A stretch of 64,000 nucleotides of DNA, from the NCBI RefSeq assembly GCF_921293095.1, contig NC_060254.1, forward strand, positions 3,472,001 through 3,536,000, read 5' to 3'. This DNA comes from Ischnura elegans. Taxonomy: Eukaryota > Arthropoda > Insecta > Odonata > Coenagrionidae. This document shows, one piece after another, positions 24,311 through 35,450 of this stretch (position 1 is the stretch's first letter; the number at the start of each line of letters is the position of its first letter). Made by a program: the position numbers and the translations under genes. A model generated the notes under the pieces. The model was not told the origin of the DNA. It searched no databases and saw only the letters and a list, made by a program, of their open reading frames with translations.

Positions 24311-25177
24311 ACCAAAACATTGTGCGCATGGGGAATTCGACCGGATAGTGCGAATTTTTCCAATTTATTTTCTATTTCCACGGGCGGAACGTATACCACA
24401 CATTTCTCAATGCTATGCGTTGTTACTTAGCAATTTCAACCAAGTCCGGAACGAGGGCAGGGCAGATAGGGCAAACGTGCCCCGGGCGGCAGATTTCAAG
24501 GGGCGTTAAAGTTTAAAAAGTTTTTTTATTTTTTTAATTGCATTATTTAACAATAATTATTAATTAAAAAAAAAATAAACAATACTATTGATGGAACTTC
24601 TTAATAGCAATCATAAGGTGTGCATAAAATCGTTTCTGGCTTGATTTTGTGGAAGATCGATGTATGAATGATGAAAGAACACAAATGGTAATTTCCGCGC
24701 TTTAATTTAGCCCTCATATTGCTGGGGGGGGGGATGTGCTAAGAGTGCCAAGGACCAATCTATTGGCCTGATTTTTTTACACTCGCGCCTTTTTTTTTGT
24801 ATTTCGTGTAGCTTTGGTAACTATTTTTAGAATCTGGCATGCCTTAACATATAGGTACGTAAGTTTTGGGAGCAAATTTTTAAAAATAGTTTCTGAAAAT
24901 GCATATTAGGCTTTATGTAAATTTTTTAGCGAAAACCTAAAAATGCCAAAAGAAAAGCGCTGGCATTCTTCAGCAAACCATAGGGAAAAATAGGCCGGCA
25001 CTTAAAGGGTTGAAACTCATCGAAAGACCATGTTTTCGACACATTGTGTCTTTTTCAAGGGGCTCATTTTCCTTCCCTTGAAAATGACGGAGTGTGTTGA
25101 AACCGTGGTCGTTTGACGAGTTTAAAATTAAAAGTGTGCAAATTACCATTTGTACACTTTTTGTGCGACAATTACTT
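24311..25177. other. Non-coding DNA
   Basis: AT-rich with poly-A/T runs and a G-run at 24725. The segment near 24440-24510 (AGGGCAGGGCAGATAGGGCA) resembles a DNA-transposon end, but its partner was not located with confidence. Confidence 0.35.
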
Positions 25178-25189
25178 CACCATGGATAT

Positions 25190-25530
25190 TATTATTACAC
25201 TATTCTACCAATTAAGGTAGGTTTCCATGGAGTACTAAAGAAGTGATCTGGGAGCCTCCCTTTCCTTCCAGCGCCACCTTCTTCAGTTCACTGTAAGGCC
25301 TACTCTCTTTCAATCTATCTAAAAATCCTATTCTTTTCCTTCCCCTCCCTCGTTTCCCAAACATTCTACCCTCTAACCCCATTTTCAACATCCCCTCCCC
25401 GCTAAGCACTAACTCCATACATACCTTCTGTCTCCTCCGTACCTCATCTAAAAGCTGCCTCTCCTCGCCAACCATATCCAGCACTTCGTCGTTCCTTTTC
25501 CTCTCCGTCCATTTCACCCTCTCCATTCTT
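25190..25530 (-). pseudogene. 5'-truncated LINE, 3' end of the family at 62.8-64 kb
   Basis: The minus strand encodes MERVKWTERKRNDEVLDMV, LDEVRRRQK, GRMFGKRGRGRKR and LDRLKESRPYSELKK. It is collinear with the C-terminus of the long LINE ORF at 62792-64000 and diverges from it abruptly at 25530. The tail on this strand is a TAA-type trinucleotide run. The copy is flanked by a perfect 12-bp direct repeat CACCATGGATAT (25178-25189 and 25532-25543), the target-site duplication. Only the last ~105 codons were inserted, so it was dead on arrival. Confidence 0.9.
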
Positions 25531-25543
25531 CCACCATGGATAT

Positions 25544-28179
25544 AAGGTGTGTAATTTCAACAACCGCATCTCAAAAAATATTTGATTGATATATCATATG
25601 TTAGTAGTGGGGGGAGGGGCTGAGAGGGTGATCAGTGGAGGGGGGCGGCAAAATGATCTTTGCCCGCCCCCCCCCCATCACAAAACACCTTGTCACACCG
25701 GCCCTGGTTTCCACGACAAATTCCATACCCAAGTTATCTCATATTGACCTGTGTGAAGAGGGTTTACAATGCTGGTCCCGAAATGAGAGCCATCGCTGAA
25801 AGAATCCAGACGGAATAAAAATTTATTCAGTGCTAAATAAGCATAATATGTAGTTGGCAAAAAATAATTAGGATAGGAAATAATTGATGATTTTGTAAAA
25901 ATTTCTATAAATGTGCATGCAACGGACTCATAATGAAAATGTTTATTGTAAGACATTGGTAACAAATCCAATAGCTGGAATATAATTTGCAACAAAATGT
26001 TTGACGAAAGAAAAAAACTTTCACGATGCATGCAACTGAAAAATATTAGATTAATCATTCTTACCATAGTTCTGATAGTTCCCTCAAATCAGCTGGTCGA
26101 GGATTGAAATGTTAAAATGCCAGCCAAAGAAATAAAATGTTGAATACGATATATTTAACAACTGCGTGGGTATGGAAGAAAACCTTACAAGAAAATTGAT
26201 TTAAGTGCTATGTCAAACCAATCTCAGGATTGTGTTAGTAAACTAGCCGTTAAGAAAATTGAAAACAATATAAAGAAAAGGATATGCTGAGTCCCACCAC
26301 AGATAATACTACTTTACTCTTCGGTCCCACTTAGCTTTTGTTAAAATCTTTTGTTGTTTGGGCGAAAAATGAAGTCCTATACCCCCATCCGTTTAGAGAA
26401 ATACAACTCTCAATTTAAGGCTTTTGCCCGTCGCAGAAATATAGTAAAGTTCTTCAATGAAAGCGCTAAGTCAAGTGGAAATATTTGAATTTGTTTCTTT
26501 GATTCACCACTACTCCAATTCAGGCCAAGTTTGACCTATTTTCAAAATCGAGAATTTATGGTTGCTAACATGGACGGTTTACCTCTCCCTGCTGCTTTCG
26601 TCGTATTGAAGGTGAGTTGATATCAGTTACGCGTTGATAGAGCGTTTCAGGAAGTAACCCGCGAATTGATGCGAATGCCGTGGAAAGAGCAGCATCCCGA
26701 ATCGGGTTTGGCATGGTTGCTTATCCATTCATTGCCATTTCCGGATGGAAGCTCACGGCCGATTCCGTTTGCGTCATTTGCGCGAAATTTCCTGAAACAT
26801 GGGCATTAGGTTTAAGTAAGACGCATTGATGCGCGACCGCTATCTTGCAGTTCCTATAGTTCTGGGACGTCCGTAAATAGCGTGAGTTGGTGGAGATGCT
26901 TGGAGGGAAACGAAACATCGCGTTGTAATTCTGTACTTGTATCTCGGGCCTACGCTTACAATCAGTTTTTCCTTCCATTTCGTTTCAAACTTAATAGCCT
27001 TGTCTCATTAGTGTAATTTCTGTTAATATCAGTGTATTCTTAGGAACTAAATAAATCAGTTGGTCCTTCAAAAGTCATCCAATCAGGGTAAACCTAAGAT
27101 ACCGGTCGAATAAATAGGGGTGTGAGGTACCCGAGTGATCTCTTCTTACGAAACAAATATGGCGGCTTTTTGTTTACATCAGGTGATTGTGTCAACATTG
27201 CTAAGGTTTAATTGGTTTATTAAGTATGCGATGAGATCCTGTAAATATTTTATTAATACATTAATTAAATTGCAGAGGAAAGCCACTTAGCATACATCTG
27301 CCTCCTTTACATGGCTGCTTTTACACTCCGATAAACATTCCAAAGTTTACTGGTAGAAGCAAGCTCCAAATGTAAGGCATGATGAATTGCTTTCTTGCTT
27401 CAATATTAATATTTTGAACTATTATCTTTTTATTATTACTGGGTAAAATTCTTTTTCAATATATAACCAGATAACTAATGGTAGTTATCAATGTCAGCAC
27501 CCCTAATTGGGATATGATGAATAAAGCCATCTAAGGACAAGCCATGATAGCATGAACGAGTAAAAAAGGTCTTGCATTAGCTATACCTAAAAGTATTGAA
27601 TACAGGCAATCTCCATGGATACCAATCACATTGCAATGACATGAATTCTAATGGATATCAGTGCTAATGATATTCGATGGGACTAGCGATATTAAACTTA
27701 ACAATCAAAGACAGATTTAAATACATTTCATATTTTTATATCAATATTTCCATTGAAAGTTGGCAACAAAGGGTATTAATGGGAAGAAATGCGTAAATAT
27801 GGGTAGTTAAACCGATTCGTGAATTAAGTGGAGGGCTGTGTCAATCAAATCTGACAATATGACCGCGCAATCGACGTAGAGGGTACAAGAATCGTCGCTA
27901 AAGTAATAGGTTTAAAGCAAAAGCTGGTGTGGGAAGCAATAGAAATTCAAAAGAAGGAGAACAAGTACCATTTTTATCGGGACACCGTCCTCAAAATTGG
28001 ACGCACGCGGCAGCCGTTAATCATGAAAAACAGCATTCTAACCATAAACTTTGTCTTTTTGGGTCACCCAAACATTGATGAAGTGAAAAAGCCCAAAATA
28101 ATTTTATCACAATTTTCAATAATAGCTATTTTTCTTTTTTAAACGACAAATTTTTCTCATTAACTCAATGGGTTTTACA
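25544..28179. other. Non-coding DNA with possible RTE-like LINE tails
   Basis: No gene supported. Short segments at about 26203-26235 and 27826-27857 resemble the last ~35 bp of the RTE-like LINE family (GTCAAACCAATCT..GATTGT). They may be tail-only insertions, but the matches are short. A G/C-run pair at 25.6-25.7 kb may be DNA-transposon ends. Confidence 0.35.
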
Positions 28180-28439
28180 CAGGGATGCCGACTCACGAAA
28201 AATATTGGGGGGCCCAAACCTGGGATCTTGCCCTGGGAAATTTTATAGGTGGTGAGTTTTAAGTTTTTTAAGGAATTTATGAGAGTCGTATGATCAACAT
28301 TGGAACCCTGGTAGCTCGAATGTCTATATCTGGACACTCCGGGGAAAATCGACAAGCCTGACACAATTTTTCCTCACACCCGTAGCGAAATTTTGAGGGG
28401 GCTCGGGTCCTCTCAGGCCTCATGGAGCAGGCGCCGCTG
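28180..28439. mobile_element. hAT-type MITE, family C
   Basis: 260 bp starting CAGGGATGCCGACTC and ending GGCGCCGCTG, with 8-bp flanks GTTTTACA and ATTATACA (6 of 8 identical). GGGGGGCCC near the left end and GGGGGCTCGGGTCC near the right are the subterminal G/C runs. No ORF. Confidence 0.6.
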
Positions 28440-28616
28440 ATTATACAAAGAAAAACATAGAGTCAGTTCTGATGAAGTTGAATAAATTTGCTGAAAAGTT
28501 GGCTTAGTTCTGAAGAAACTGTTTTTTAAGAGAAGAAGAGCTCGAATAAAATAATCGGAGCAGATATGGTAAGATGTGAAAGAGAATAAATACATAGATT
28601 TGAAAGGATTAACTGA

Positions 28617-28674
28617 ATGAAAACTGAGTGGAGAGCTGCGTCAAACCAATCTTAGAATTGTTGACCAGTTATGA
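28617..28674 (+). mobile_element. RTE-like LINE 3' tip
   Basis: ACTGAGTGGAGAGCTGCGTC, then AAACCAATCTTAGAATTGTT and a GATG-type tail match the extreme 3' end of the family at 44.5, 49.9 and 58.5 kb, here on the plus strand. Only the last ~55 bp were inserted. Confidence 0.6.
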
Positions 28675-28725
28675 TGTAAGAATAATTGATATTTCTTGAT
28701 CAACAGTACAGAGAGGACATTTTCA

Positions 28726-28757
28726 TTTTTTTTTTTTTTTTTTTTCATATTTTTATT
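28726..28757 (-). terminator. LINE polyadenylation signal and A-tail
   Basis: On the minus strand, AATAAA at 28757-28752 is followed within about a dozen bases by 20 uninterrupted A residues. This marks the 3' end of the retrotransposon transcript. Confidence 0.8.
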
Positions 28758-29079
28758 TGTTTATAAACACATTACAATACATCAAAAATACATATCTCAA
28801 ATATTAAAAAATATATAATACATTAAAAACATTCCCTTTACAAATTCTTAACGCGCTTTTCACTATATAACCAACACATATTCTGACTTATTGGGCAAGA
28901 AAAGATAAAAGAGAAAAACCCTGATATTACAATATTTTAAGAATAAAAAAATATTTTTACAATTAGGAGACCTTCTGAGCCAAAACAGGCTCATCAGCAG
29001 GTTCTCCATAATTCATTTACAAGAAGTTAAAAACATCGAAAAACAATGAAAGAAACGATAAAAAACTTATGTCTTAAAA

Positions 29080-32055
29080 TTAAAAATTAAAGTCCTCAAG
29101 TAGATAATTTAAAAGTTTACTTTTGACATCCGAATATGTGGTTAAACCATGCATTTCTTTAGGTAATTTGTTAAACAATTTAGGAACACTAACCACCATT
29201 TTGTTTTCACCGTATTGATTGAAGCATTTGGGGATTTTATATTGGTATAGATTCCTCTTTTCCATGTTATGAAAATTGTCTTTCAGTGTTTTGTATTTAT
29301 TGGAAAAATAATTATCTATTACTAAAATATAGGTTAGAAGTTTTTCGAGTGGTAGTTTTCTTAGTGTTTTATAGAAATTATTTGTATCGTGAGAGTCTGA
29401 GTTAGCTGACAAATTATTATCATTTGTTTTGTGGTATGCAATCGCTTTGATGATCCGGTTTTGTGTACTGTATAGTTTTAATTTATGTACCCTACAGGTT
29501 TTACCCCAAATAGTAACGCCATATCTTAATATTGATTCAGCAGTTGCGAAATACAACATCTTTTTAACTTTAGTATGCAAAAAATCTCTAATATGATACA
29601 TTTGATAACTAACCTTTCGTAATTTACTACATATCTTCTCACAGTGTTCCCTAAATTTGAATGTCTGATCTATTATGATACCGAGATACGTATATTGTGT
29701 TACTTGTTCTAATTTGTTGCATTTACACACAGACTTGGTTATTTCAGTATGCAGGCATTTATAATCATGTATTGTTATGTGAATCTGTTGAACGTTAGCT
29801 GCATTATTGGCTATGGACATAACTTTGGACTTCTTCATGTTGATGGAGAGGTCATGGTCATGTGACCATTTTGTTAAGTTATTTACATCATTTTGCATGT
29901 AGGCAATGGCAGTATTTAAATCTCTATGAGCAGATATCAATACAACATCATCAGCATAAAGTAAAATATTACAATTTAAAATACATTTAAATATACTATT
30001 AATATACACAGTAAAAAGGATTGGTCCTAAAATAGAACCTTGAGGTACACCATATTCTACATTTCCTTGGTTTCCAATACAGTTTTTAAATTTCACCCTG
30101 ATACTCCTCTGCAGGAGATAGCTTCTAAACCATTTCAGGATATACCCTCTAATTCCAATATCCTGCAGTATATGCAGCAATGTGGGTAAATTGACAGAGT
30201 CAAAAGCTTTTTTATAATCCACATATGTGACTACTACTTTATTATTCTTATCAAGGTTGGTATTTATTATGTCGGCAAAATTTTCAAGTGCATCTTTAGC
30301 TCCTCTACCTTCCACAAATCCATATTGGTAGTCTGAGATTATTTTATGTTTTTTCAAGAAATTTGTTAGATACTGTGCCACGTATTTCTCCATAATCTTA
30401 TTGATAGTTGGTAGCAGGGAGATAGGTCTGTAATTCGCAAAATCTTTGTAGGATCCACCTTTATAAATAGGTCTAACCAATGCAATTTTTAGCCCATCAG
30501 GCACTATACCTTGGGTAATGCTTCTTTTTACAAGAGTAGTTATAATAGGAAGAAGTATAGGGTTTGCCTTGATATCTCTGATTCTGATTCTATCTTGACC
30601 AGGTCCCTTATTTTTAAGCTCTTTTATAATTTTTTTAATGATATCTTCTGTGGGTTCCGGTAAATAAATACTACATAAGTTATGGAAATGAATGTCATCA
30701 TAAAATTTCTGTCCACAAGTACATTTAGTCTCTTCACTTCTTATTAAAAATTGTTTCAAAAACTTATTACATATTTCTTGCTCATTAAAATCATTAGCTA
30801 AGTGGCTAAATATTGTATCATCATTACATCTGCTAATATTCCTACCTGTCATTCTATTAATTTCATTCCAAAGTGTCCTATTATCTTGTATATTTGATAC
30901 CTTTGTATTCAAGTGATCAATTTTTGCTTTCCTAATATGTTTCACAGTTTTATTTCTTATGGTTTTATAATTTTCTTTGAGAAAATTATTTCTGGGGCTA
31001 TTTTTCCATTTTTTAAAGGCCTTATCTCTTTCTAATATTAATTTGTAGATAGTTTCATTCATCCATTTATTTTCTTTCCTTCGCCCTATAGGATTGAAGG
31101 TTACCTTTGATTTTTCATAAATGTCATTGAATATCAGACTGAGTTTTGCAAACATAATATTTGGGTTGTTCTCCTCCACTACAGTGCTCCATTTATAATC
31201 ATTTATTTGTAGGTCCACCCTTCTATTGTCAATATATTCTATTTCCCTATGTCTATAATTTTTACAATCAGCTGACTGACCCAGACTTGTTTTTTTCTTT
31301 TGGTCTATGAAGGACACACCGATTAAGTAGTGATCTGAAAGTCGATGTCTTATCATAAAACTGTTAACTAAGTTAGAATGTCCATTAAAATGTATATGAT
31401 CTATACATGATTGAACCAGATGACCGTCTTTGATCTCTTCCCTTGTATATGCATTAATTAATGACAGGTACCCATGTGACAAAAGAAGTTCTTTATATTT
31501 TACAGTATTTGCACAGTGCTTATTTTTAAGGTTTATGTTTATGTCACCTATGATGATGGACTTCTTGTTTTTGGACATATTGACAATGTTTTCTAGCTCC
31601 TGTAGGAAATGCAAAACATTTTGATCAGGAGGCCTATATATAGCCATTATTTTTATAGTTTTACCTTTTATATTTAGGGTTCCTATAATTGATTCCGAAT
31701 TTATCATCTTAAAGTTTTCATCAGTGAACTTAAAATCTTGTTTTATGTACAGTAGAATACCTCCACCTCTTCTACCTTCCCTTAGTGAGGAGTAGACATT
31801 AAAACCATTTATTTTGTATACGAAAGTTTCATCAGTTGTGATGTTCACTTCTGTTAAAATGACCCCAGCAACTTCTTTTTTTATACATAGCTTTTCAAGT
31901 AAAACAAGGAAAGAATCCCAATTTTTTTTAATCGACCTTATGTTCAAATGAACTATGGTGAATTCCTCATCAGTAGTTTTCTTACATGGGACATCCAATA
32001 CATTTTCATGCGCTTCAAATTCAATACAAGGACTCTTGATATAGGAATAATCCAT
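29080..32055 (-). CDS. LINE ORF2: AP endonuclease and reverse transcriptase
   Basis: 991 residues. The N-terminal AP-type endonuclease spans about residues 32-250, with HLNIR (N38), LTEVNI (E69), GDININ (D171, N173), the SCIDH block and SDH at 240-242 all kept. It nicks target DNA. A linker follows, then the reverse transcriptase at about 475-795: VRPIYKGG, NYRPISLL, YGFVEGR, motif A VDYKKAFDS (D613), motif B GVPQGS (669-674) and motif C YADD (700-703). The C-terminal tail has LRYGVTIWG and no RNase H. Together these carry out target-primed reverse transcription. All catalytic residues are present and the frame is unbroken. The start is the first ATG, 138 bp after ORF1. The clade is probably Jockey/CR1 group; the exact family is unassigned. 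Confidence 0.95.
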   Translation of the reverse strand: MDYSYIKSPCIEFEAHENVLDVPCKKTTDEEFTIVHLNIRSIKKNWDSFLVLLEKLCIKKEVAGVILTEVNITTDETFVYKINGFNVYSSLREGRRGGGILLYIKQDFKFTDENFKMINSESIIGTLNIKGKTIKIMAIYRPPDQNVLHFLQELENIVNMSKNKKSIIIGDININLKNKHCANTVKYKELLLSHGYLSLINAYTREEIKDGHLVQSCIDHIHFNGHSNLVNSFMIRHRLSDHYLIGVSFIDQKKKTSLGQSADCKNYRHREIEYIDNRRVDLQINDYKWSTVVEENNPNIMFAKLSLIFNDIYEKSKVTFNPIGRRKENKWMNETIYKLILERDKAFKKWKNSPRNNFLKENYKTIRNKTVKHIRKAKIDHLNTKVSNIQDNRTLWNEINRMTGRNISRCNDDTIFSHLANDFNEQEICNKFLKQFLIRSEETKCTCGQKFYDDIHFHNLCSIYLPEPTEDIIKKIIKELKNKGPGQDRIRIRDIKANPILLPIITTLVKRSITQGIVPDGLKIALVRPIYKGGSYKDFANYRPISLLPTINKIMEKYVAQYLTNFLKKHKIISDYQYGFVEGRGAKDALENFADIINTNLDKNNKVVVTYVDYKKAFDSVNLPTLLHILQDIGIRGYILKWFRSYLLQRSIRVKFKNCIGNQGNVEYGVPQGSILGPILFTVYINSIFKCILNCNILLYADDVVLISAHRDLNTAIAYMQNDVNNLTKWSHDHDLSINMKKSKVMSIANNAANVQQIHITIHDYKCLHTEITKSVCKCNKLEQVTQYTYLGIIIDQTFKFREHCEKICSKLRKVSYQMYHIRDFLHTKVKKMLYFATAESILRYGVTIWGKTCRVHKLKLYSTQNRIIKAIAYHKTNDNNLSANSDSHDTNNFYKTLRKLPLEKLLTYILVIDNYFSNKYKTLKDNFHNMEKRNLYQYKIPKCFNQYGENKMVVSVPKLFNKLPKEMHGLTTYSDVKSKLLNYLLEDFNF

Positions 32056-32193
32056 TACAGCTTTTGAATTTGTAATTACCCTTCAAAACAAAATAACCAG
32101 ATAAGTTAAAGATTTAAAAATATTTTTTCATTTGTTATTCTGACAGCCTCTGAGAAGGATAAATCAGTATTATTTATAATCTAGGTATTTATA

Positions 32194-33105
32194 TTAGAGA
32201 TGTTTTTCAATTTCCTCTATTGTTGAGATTTTAAGAATCGTTGAATTTTCATCTTTTTTAACCAGTACCTTCCCATCTTTATACCATACATATTTATATC
32301 CATATTCTTTTGCTTTAACTTTCACATTCCATAACAAATTTTGATTGTACCATGTAAGCCTATCGTTTATGTATAACTGATGTCCATATTTTTCTTTGAT
32401 AGTGTTTTCTCTTGTTAATTTTCTTTTGCCAATTACATTCTGTTTACATTTTCTAGAATTAAATTTCACTATGACTTTGTTAGGCTTTAGTGCATTCTTT
32501 CTGATAATAAATACTTCCTCTAAGTCACTTTCATTAATATTTTCTACCTGTAAGTCTGTGCATAATCCAATCACTTTGTCCCGGACTTCATTGTTTGTAT
32601 TCTCAGTAGAGCATAAACCTACTATTTCCACATCACAGTCATACTGTTTCTGCTCTAGCGCATTTACCTTTTGCGAGAGAACTTCAATTATCTTGTTTTT
32701 ATCTGTAATTTCCCTTCTTAATTCTACAATAACACCTTTTAATTCTTGTATAGTTTCGTTATTACTATTTACTGTGGACTTAAGTTCTTCATTGGACACT
32801 GTAATATTACCAATTGAGTCCTTAAGGTCCTTTAAGTCCTTGACAATAGTTGTAAGTATTGTCTTGATGTCTCCTTCTGGAATTGTGGACACTAACCTTG
32901 TATCTGCAGAATTTTTATTCTCCTCGTATTCTTCTCTTCGGCGACAGTCCAAACAGCGCCATTCCTTCTTCCTTGCTTGAGATTTACCTCGCCAGGTTGT
33001 CTCTGCTATTCCCGAGCATTTGAAGTGGAGCTTACTATTACAGCCTATACATAACACAAAATTACCATCCTTCGGTAGCTCTTGGTCGCACTTCACACAC
33101 TGCAT
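32194..33105 (-). CDS. LINE ORF1: PHD-finger, coiled-coil RNA-binding protein
   Basis: 303 residues. A Cys4-His-Cys3 PHD-type zinc finger is formed by C3, C6, C19, C22, H27, C30, C51 and C54. Residues ~75-155 are rich in heptad I/L/V and charged residues and predict a coiled coil for multimerisation. Residues ~158-230 (VEIVGL, VFIIRKNALKPNKVIVKF) have the look of an RRM-type fold. The C-terminus (QLYINDRLTWYNQNLLWNVK, YGYKYVWYKDGKVLVKK) resembles the FP25K-type C-terminal domain often seen in insect LINE ORF1 proteins. Such proteins bind element RNA and form the RNP for ORF2. PHD-type ORF1 is known from CR1-related clades. The ATG is followed directly by the first zinc ligand pair, supporting this start. 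Confidence 0.9.
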   Translation of the reverse strand: MQCVKCDQELPKDGNFVLCIGCNSKLHFKCSGIAETTWRGKSQARKKEWRCLDCRRREEYEENKNSADTRLVSTIPEGDIKTILTTIVKDLKDLKDSIGNITVSNEELKSTVNSNNETIQELKGVIVELRREITDKNKIIEVLSQKVNALEQKQYDCDVEIVGLCSTENTNNEVRDKVIGLCTDLQVENINESDLEEVFIIRKNALKPNKVIVKFNSRKCKQNVIGKRKLTRENTIKEKYGHQLYINDRLTWYNQNLLWNVKVKAKEYGYKYVWYKDGKVLVKKDENSTILKISTIEEIEKHL

Positions 33106-33120
33106 AGTGAAACGAGGATA

Positions 33121-34739
33121 ATCATCATATCCTTAGCGTGCAAGCATTCACTTTAAGATCTTTTAAGTGAATTCGGTTTTGTTATAAGCTATCCTATGTC
33201 ACAATAGCCAAAACCACCAAAAGCACCATAATACCAAAACAAAAGCTGCAACTTCCAAGACTCCGTTGCTCGCAAATATAACACAGTTAGCAAAGGTAAT
33301 ATCTCTCTAGTTCGTCCAACAAATAGCTAAATTCACTATTGATAGTTTAGCATTTAATATTAACGTTGAAAAAATATCGATAGTCAATTGTCACCTATCG
33401 GAATGTAAACAACTCTCAATCGTGGACGAAAAACATAATGTTGCTAAAAACAATTCGTCGGGAATAAGTAATAATGTTACGTAGTAATATTGATTATTGA
33501 TAATTTTCGATGCCCTCACATCCATACAGATGGTTTCAATAAACCCTTTTGTCATGAAAGACAAGTCAGAGTCCGTAGTGGCCACTCAAGCGAATTGCTC
33601 GAGCTGTTCTCATGTTCCAGACCGGATAAACCAGGAATAATGTGAGTGATTGACCTCCCATAGCCATCAGAGCACGCATCTGCGCATGGGATTGCGGTTG
33701 CTAGGAGTCGTGAAAGTCGTGGACGAGAAACAAGAGAAAATCGGATAAACAAGAGCCTGAAACCCGACCACGGAGGCATTGGCCTGAAATACGAGTGGAA
33801 ATGATTCGAAACTATTGCTTTGAAATATTTGCTTTGATTCAAAGAGGACGATAATCTCCTGTTTGACGGGTTCTTTTTTTGTTAAGACGGATTACTTGCT
33901 AAACACTATTGCCACCGTTTTAAAGTTTTCAGGGTGAGCAAAGTAGACACTGTTCAACATTTGAATGTATCTCAAACTTGATAATTTTAGCTTAATCTTT
34001 CCATATGTATGTCCTTAATATATAAGATGCAATCAAATTAAAAACTGAGTGCAACCTGCTAGTTATTTCAGAATGAATGCGTAAGTTTGAAGCGAGTGTA
34101 ACTCGGCTCCAAAAAAGCCCGCTCGAGAGGAAGTCATGCCTACATCCAACCAGCGAAGACTGCCGTTGATAGCGCCGATTTGCGGGGAATGCGTGAGAAA
34201 ACCAAACGATACGTAAACAGACATTTCTCCGGCTACGATTTCCCTTAAACAACAATATATGTACTTAAATTTAAATGATGTTGGTAGTATATTCCTACCT
34301 CGAGGAAGCATAATTGTTTCGCATAGGCAAACGCCTTCGCCGAAAACCCTTCTTTGAACAGAAACAACTTGCTTCCAAATGCATTCGAAACCTCAAAAAT
34401 ATCATCATAAGCCTCATATTTAATAGAAAATTGTTTACGCATTAGTGGTAGTTAGAACATAAAAGTCATAGGATTTTTACATCCTTCAAGGAGTTTCTAC
34501 TCTTTCAGCATCGCTGATTTTAACGATGATATAATACAAAAGTAATGTTCTTACACATGCGCAAGATTAGGATAAAACTAGATTTTGCTTCTGTCAAGTT
34601 CCATAGATATTGTATTAAATAGGCATATGTGCAGAAAAGAATTTCATGTCAAATGATGCACGTACCATGGCGAATTGTAACCTCTTAATAAATGGTGGAC
34701 TAGGATTTGCTGCTTTCAAGTGCCTGGGGAGATTTTTTG
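33121..34739. other. Possible LINE 5' UTR and unique DNA
   Basis: The first few hundred bases may be the LINE 5' UTR and internal promoter; its border is unclear. No other gene is supported. Confidence 0.35.
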
Positions 34740-35330
34740 AACGGACAAATTCCATATCCTACCTCAGAACACATAAATATAGCATATTATGCATTCAGTT
34801 GGGAAAATCATAATTTTTATGATTAATCCATATGTTACGAACATATTTAACGGTAGGGACAGATTCAAGTGTTTTAGAATAATGGTCGAGAATGATGAGA
34901 AGGATGTGGATAAACTATACTCAGCCTGGTGAAGAGAGAAACCGCCTTCCTGTTGATGGAACTGCTGTCACTTGTAACATAAGCCACATTCATACAAACC
35001 ATTTCAAGACCAATGATGACTTTCATCAGAATATCATTTAGATAACAGGCTGACAGTGTACTCACTGGCAATACATGGACAACATCTTCAAACGAAGAAA
35101 GTAAGCTCCCTACCACAAACACATGAGCACTGAAAACTAAACTGCTGGAGTTATATGCATATCCCACTATACACCCGCCTTTGTAGTCAAGAAAGGGTTT
35201 CAAATGAGTTCCATCCATCATAAATCATAAAGGTGATATAACGCTCATGGCACTCTAAGTGAGATACTCGGTGTTTCATGTAAAATAGAAACCCATACTC
35301 AACTTGCTCATTGATTGGACCAAGTTTAAA
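34740..35330 (-). pseudogene. P-element/THAP9-like transposase relic
   Basis: The minus strand 35221-34874 encodes GTHLKPFLDYKGGCIVGYAYN, VVHVLPVS, LNDILMKVIIGLE, YVTSDSSSINRKAVSLF and VYPHPSHHSRPLF. This is the RNase-H-like core of P-type (THAP9-like) transposases: a D-E-hLK..LDYKGG..G block, then V..SD...N.KA, then YPHP....RPLF..D.VH..K..RNNW. The sequence continues in other frames on both sides: upstream EVEYGF..KHRVSHLECHE-like, downstream LESVPTVKYVRNIWINHK. That shows at least two frameshifts. The first catalytic block lacks its expected Asp-Glu. No THAP domain or inverted ends were seen. Confidence 0.65.
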
Positions 35331-35450
35331 CGGAGAGCAGTGTCCTTGGTAAGTAGCTGGATGATAGAGAACAAAATTACTAGAATTTAGAGCAAAAATA
35401 TAAGCTTAAGGAGATTTTGGGATGATGTCTCTCTCGGTGGTCGTAGCTCA
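35331..35450. other. Spacer between transposase relic and TIR element
   Basis: Short AT-rich stretch. It may contain further decayed transposase, but no motif is clear. Confidence 0.3.

Larger units (their letters stand above)
28726..33120 (-). mobile_element. Full-length non-LTR retrotransposon (two intact ORFs, poly-A tail)
   Basis: Minus-strand order: 5' region, ORF1 (33105-32194), a 138-bp gap, ORF2 (32055-29080), a ~350-bp AT-rich 3' UTR with AATAAA at 28752-28757, and a 20-nt poly-A tail at 28726-28745. Both ORFs are free of stops and frameshifts, in contrast to every other LINE in the window. Its 5' boundary is not fixed, because no clear target duplication was found next to the tail; the 5' UTR may extend past 33120. 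It is the best candidate here for a young, possibly mobile copy. Confidence 0.9.

Noticed and set aside
24152..24509. Two overlapping frames in a CpG-rich region
   Set aside because: Long frames are expected where stop codons are rare; no recognisable protein.
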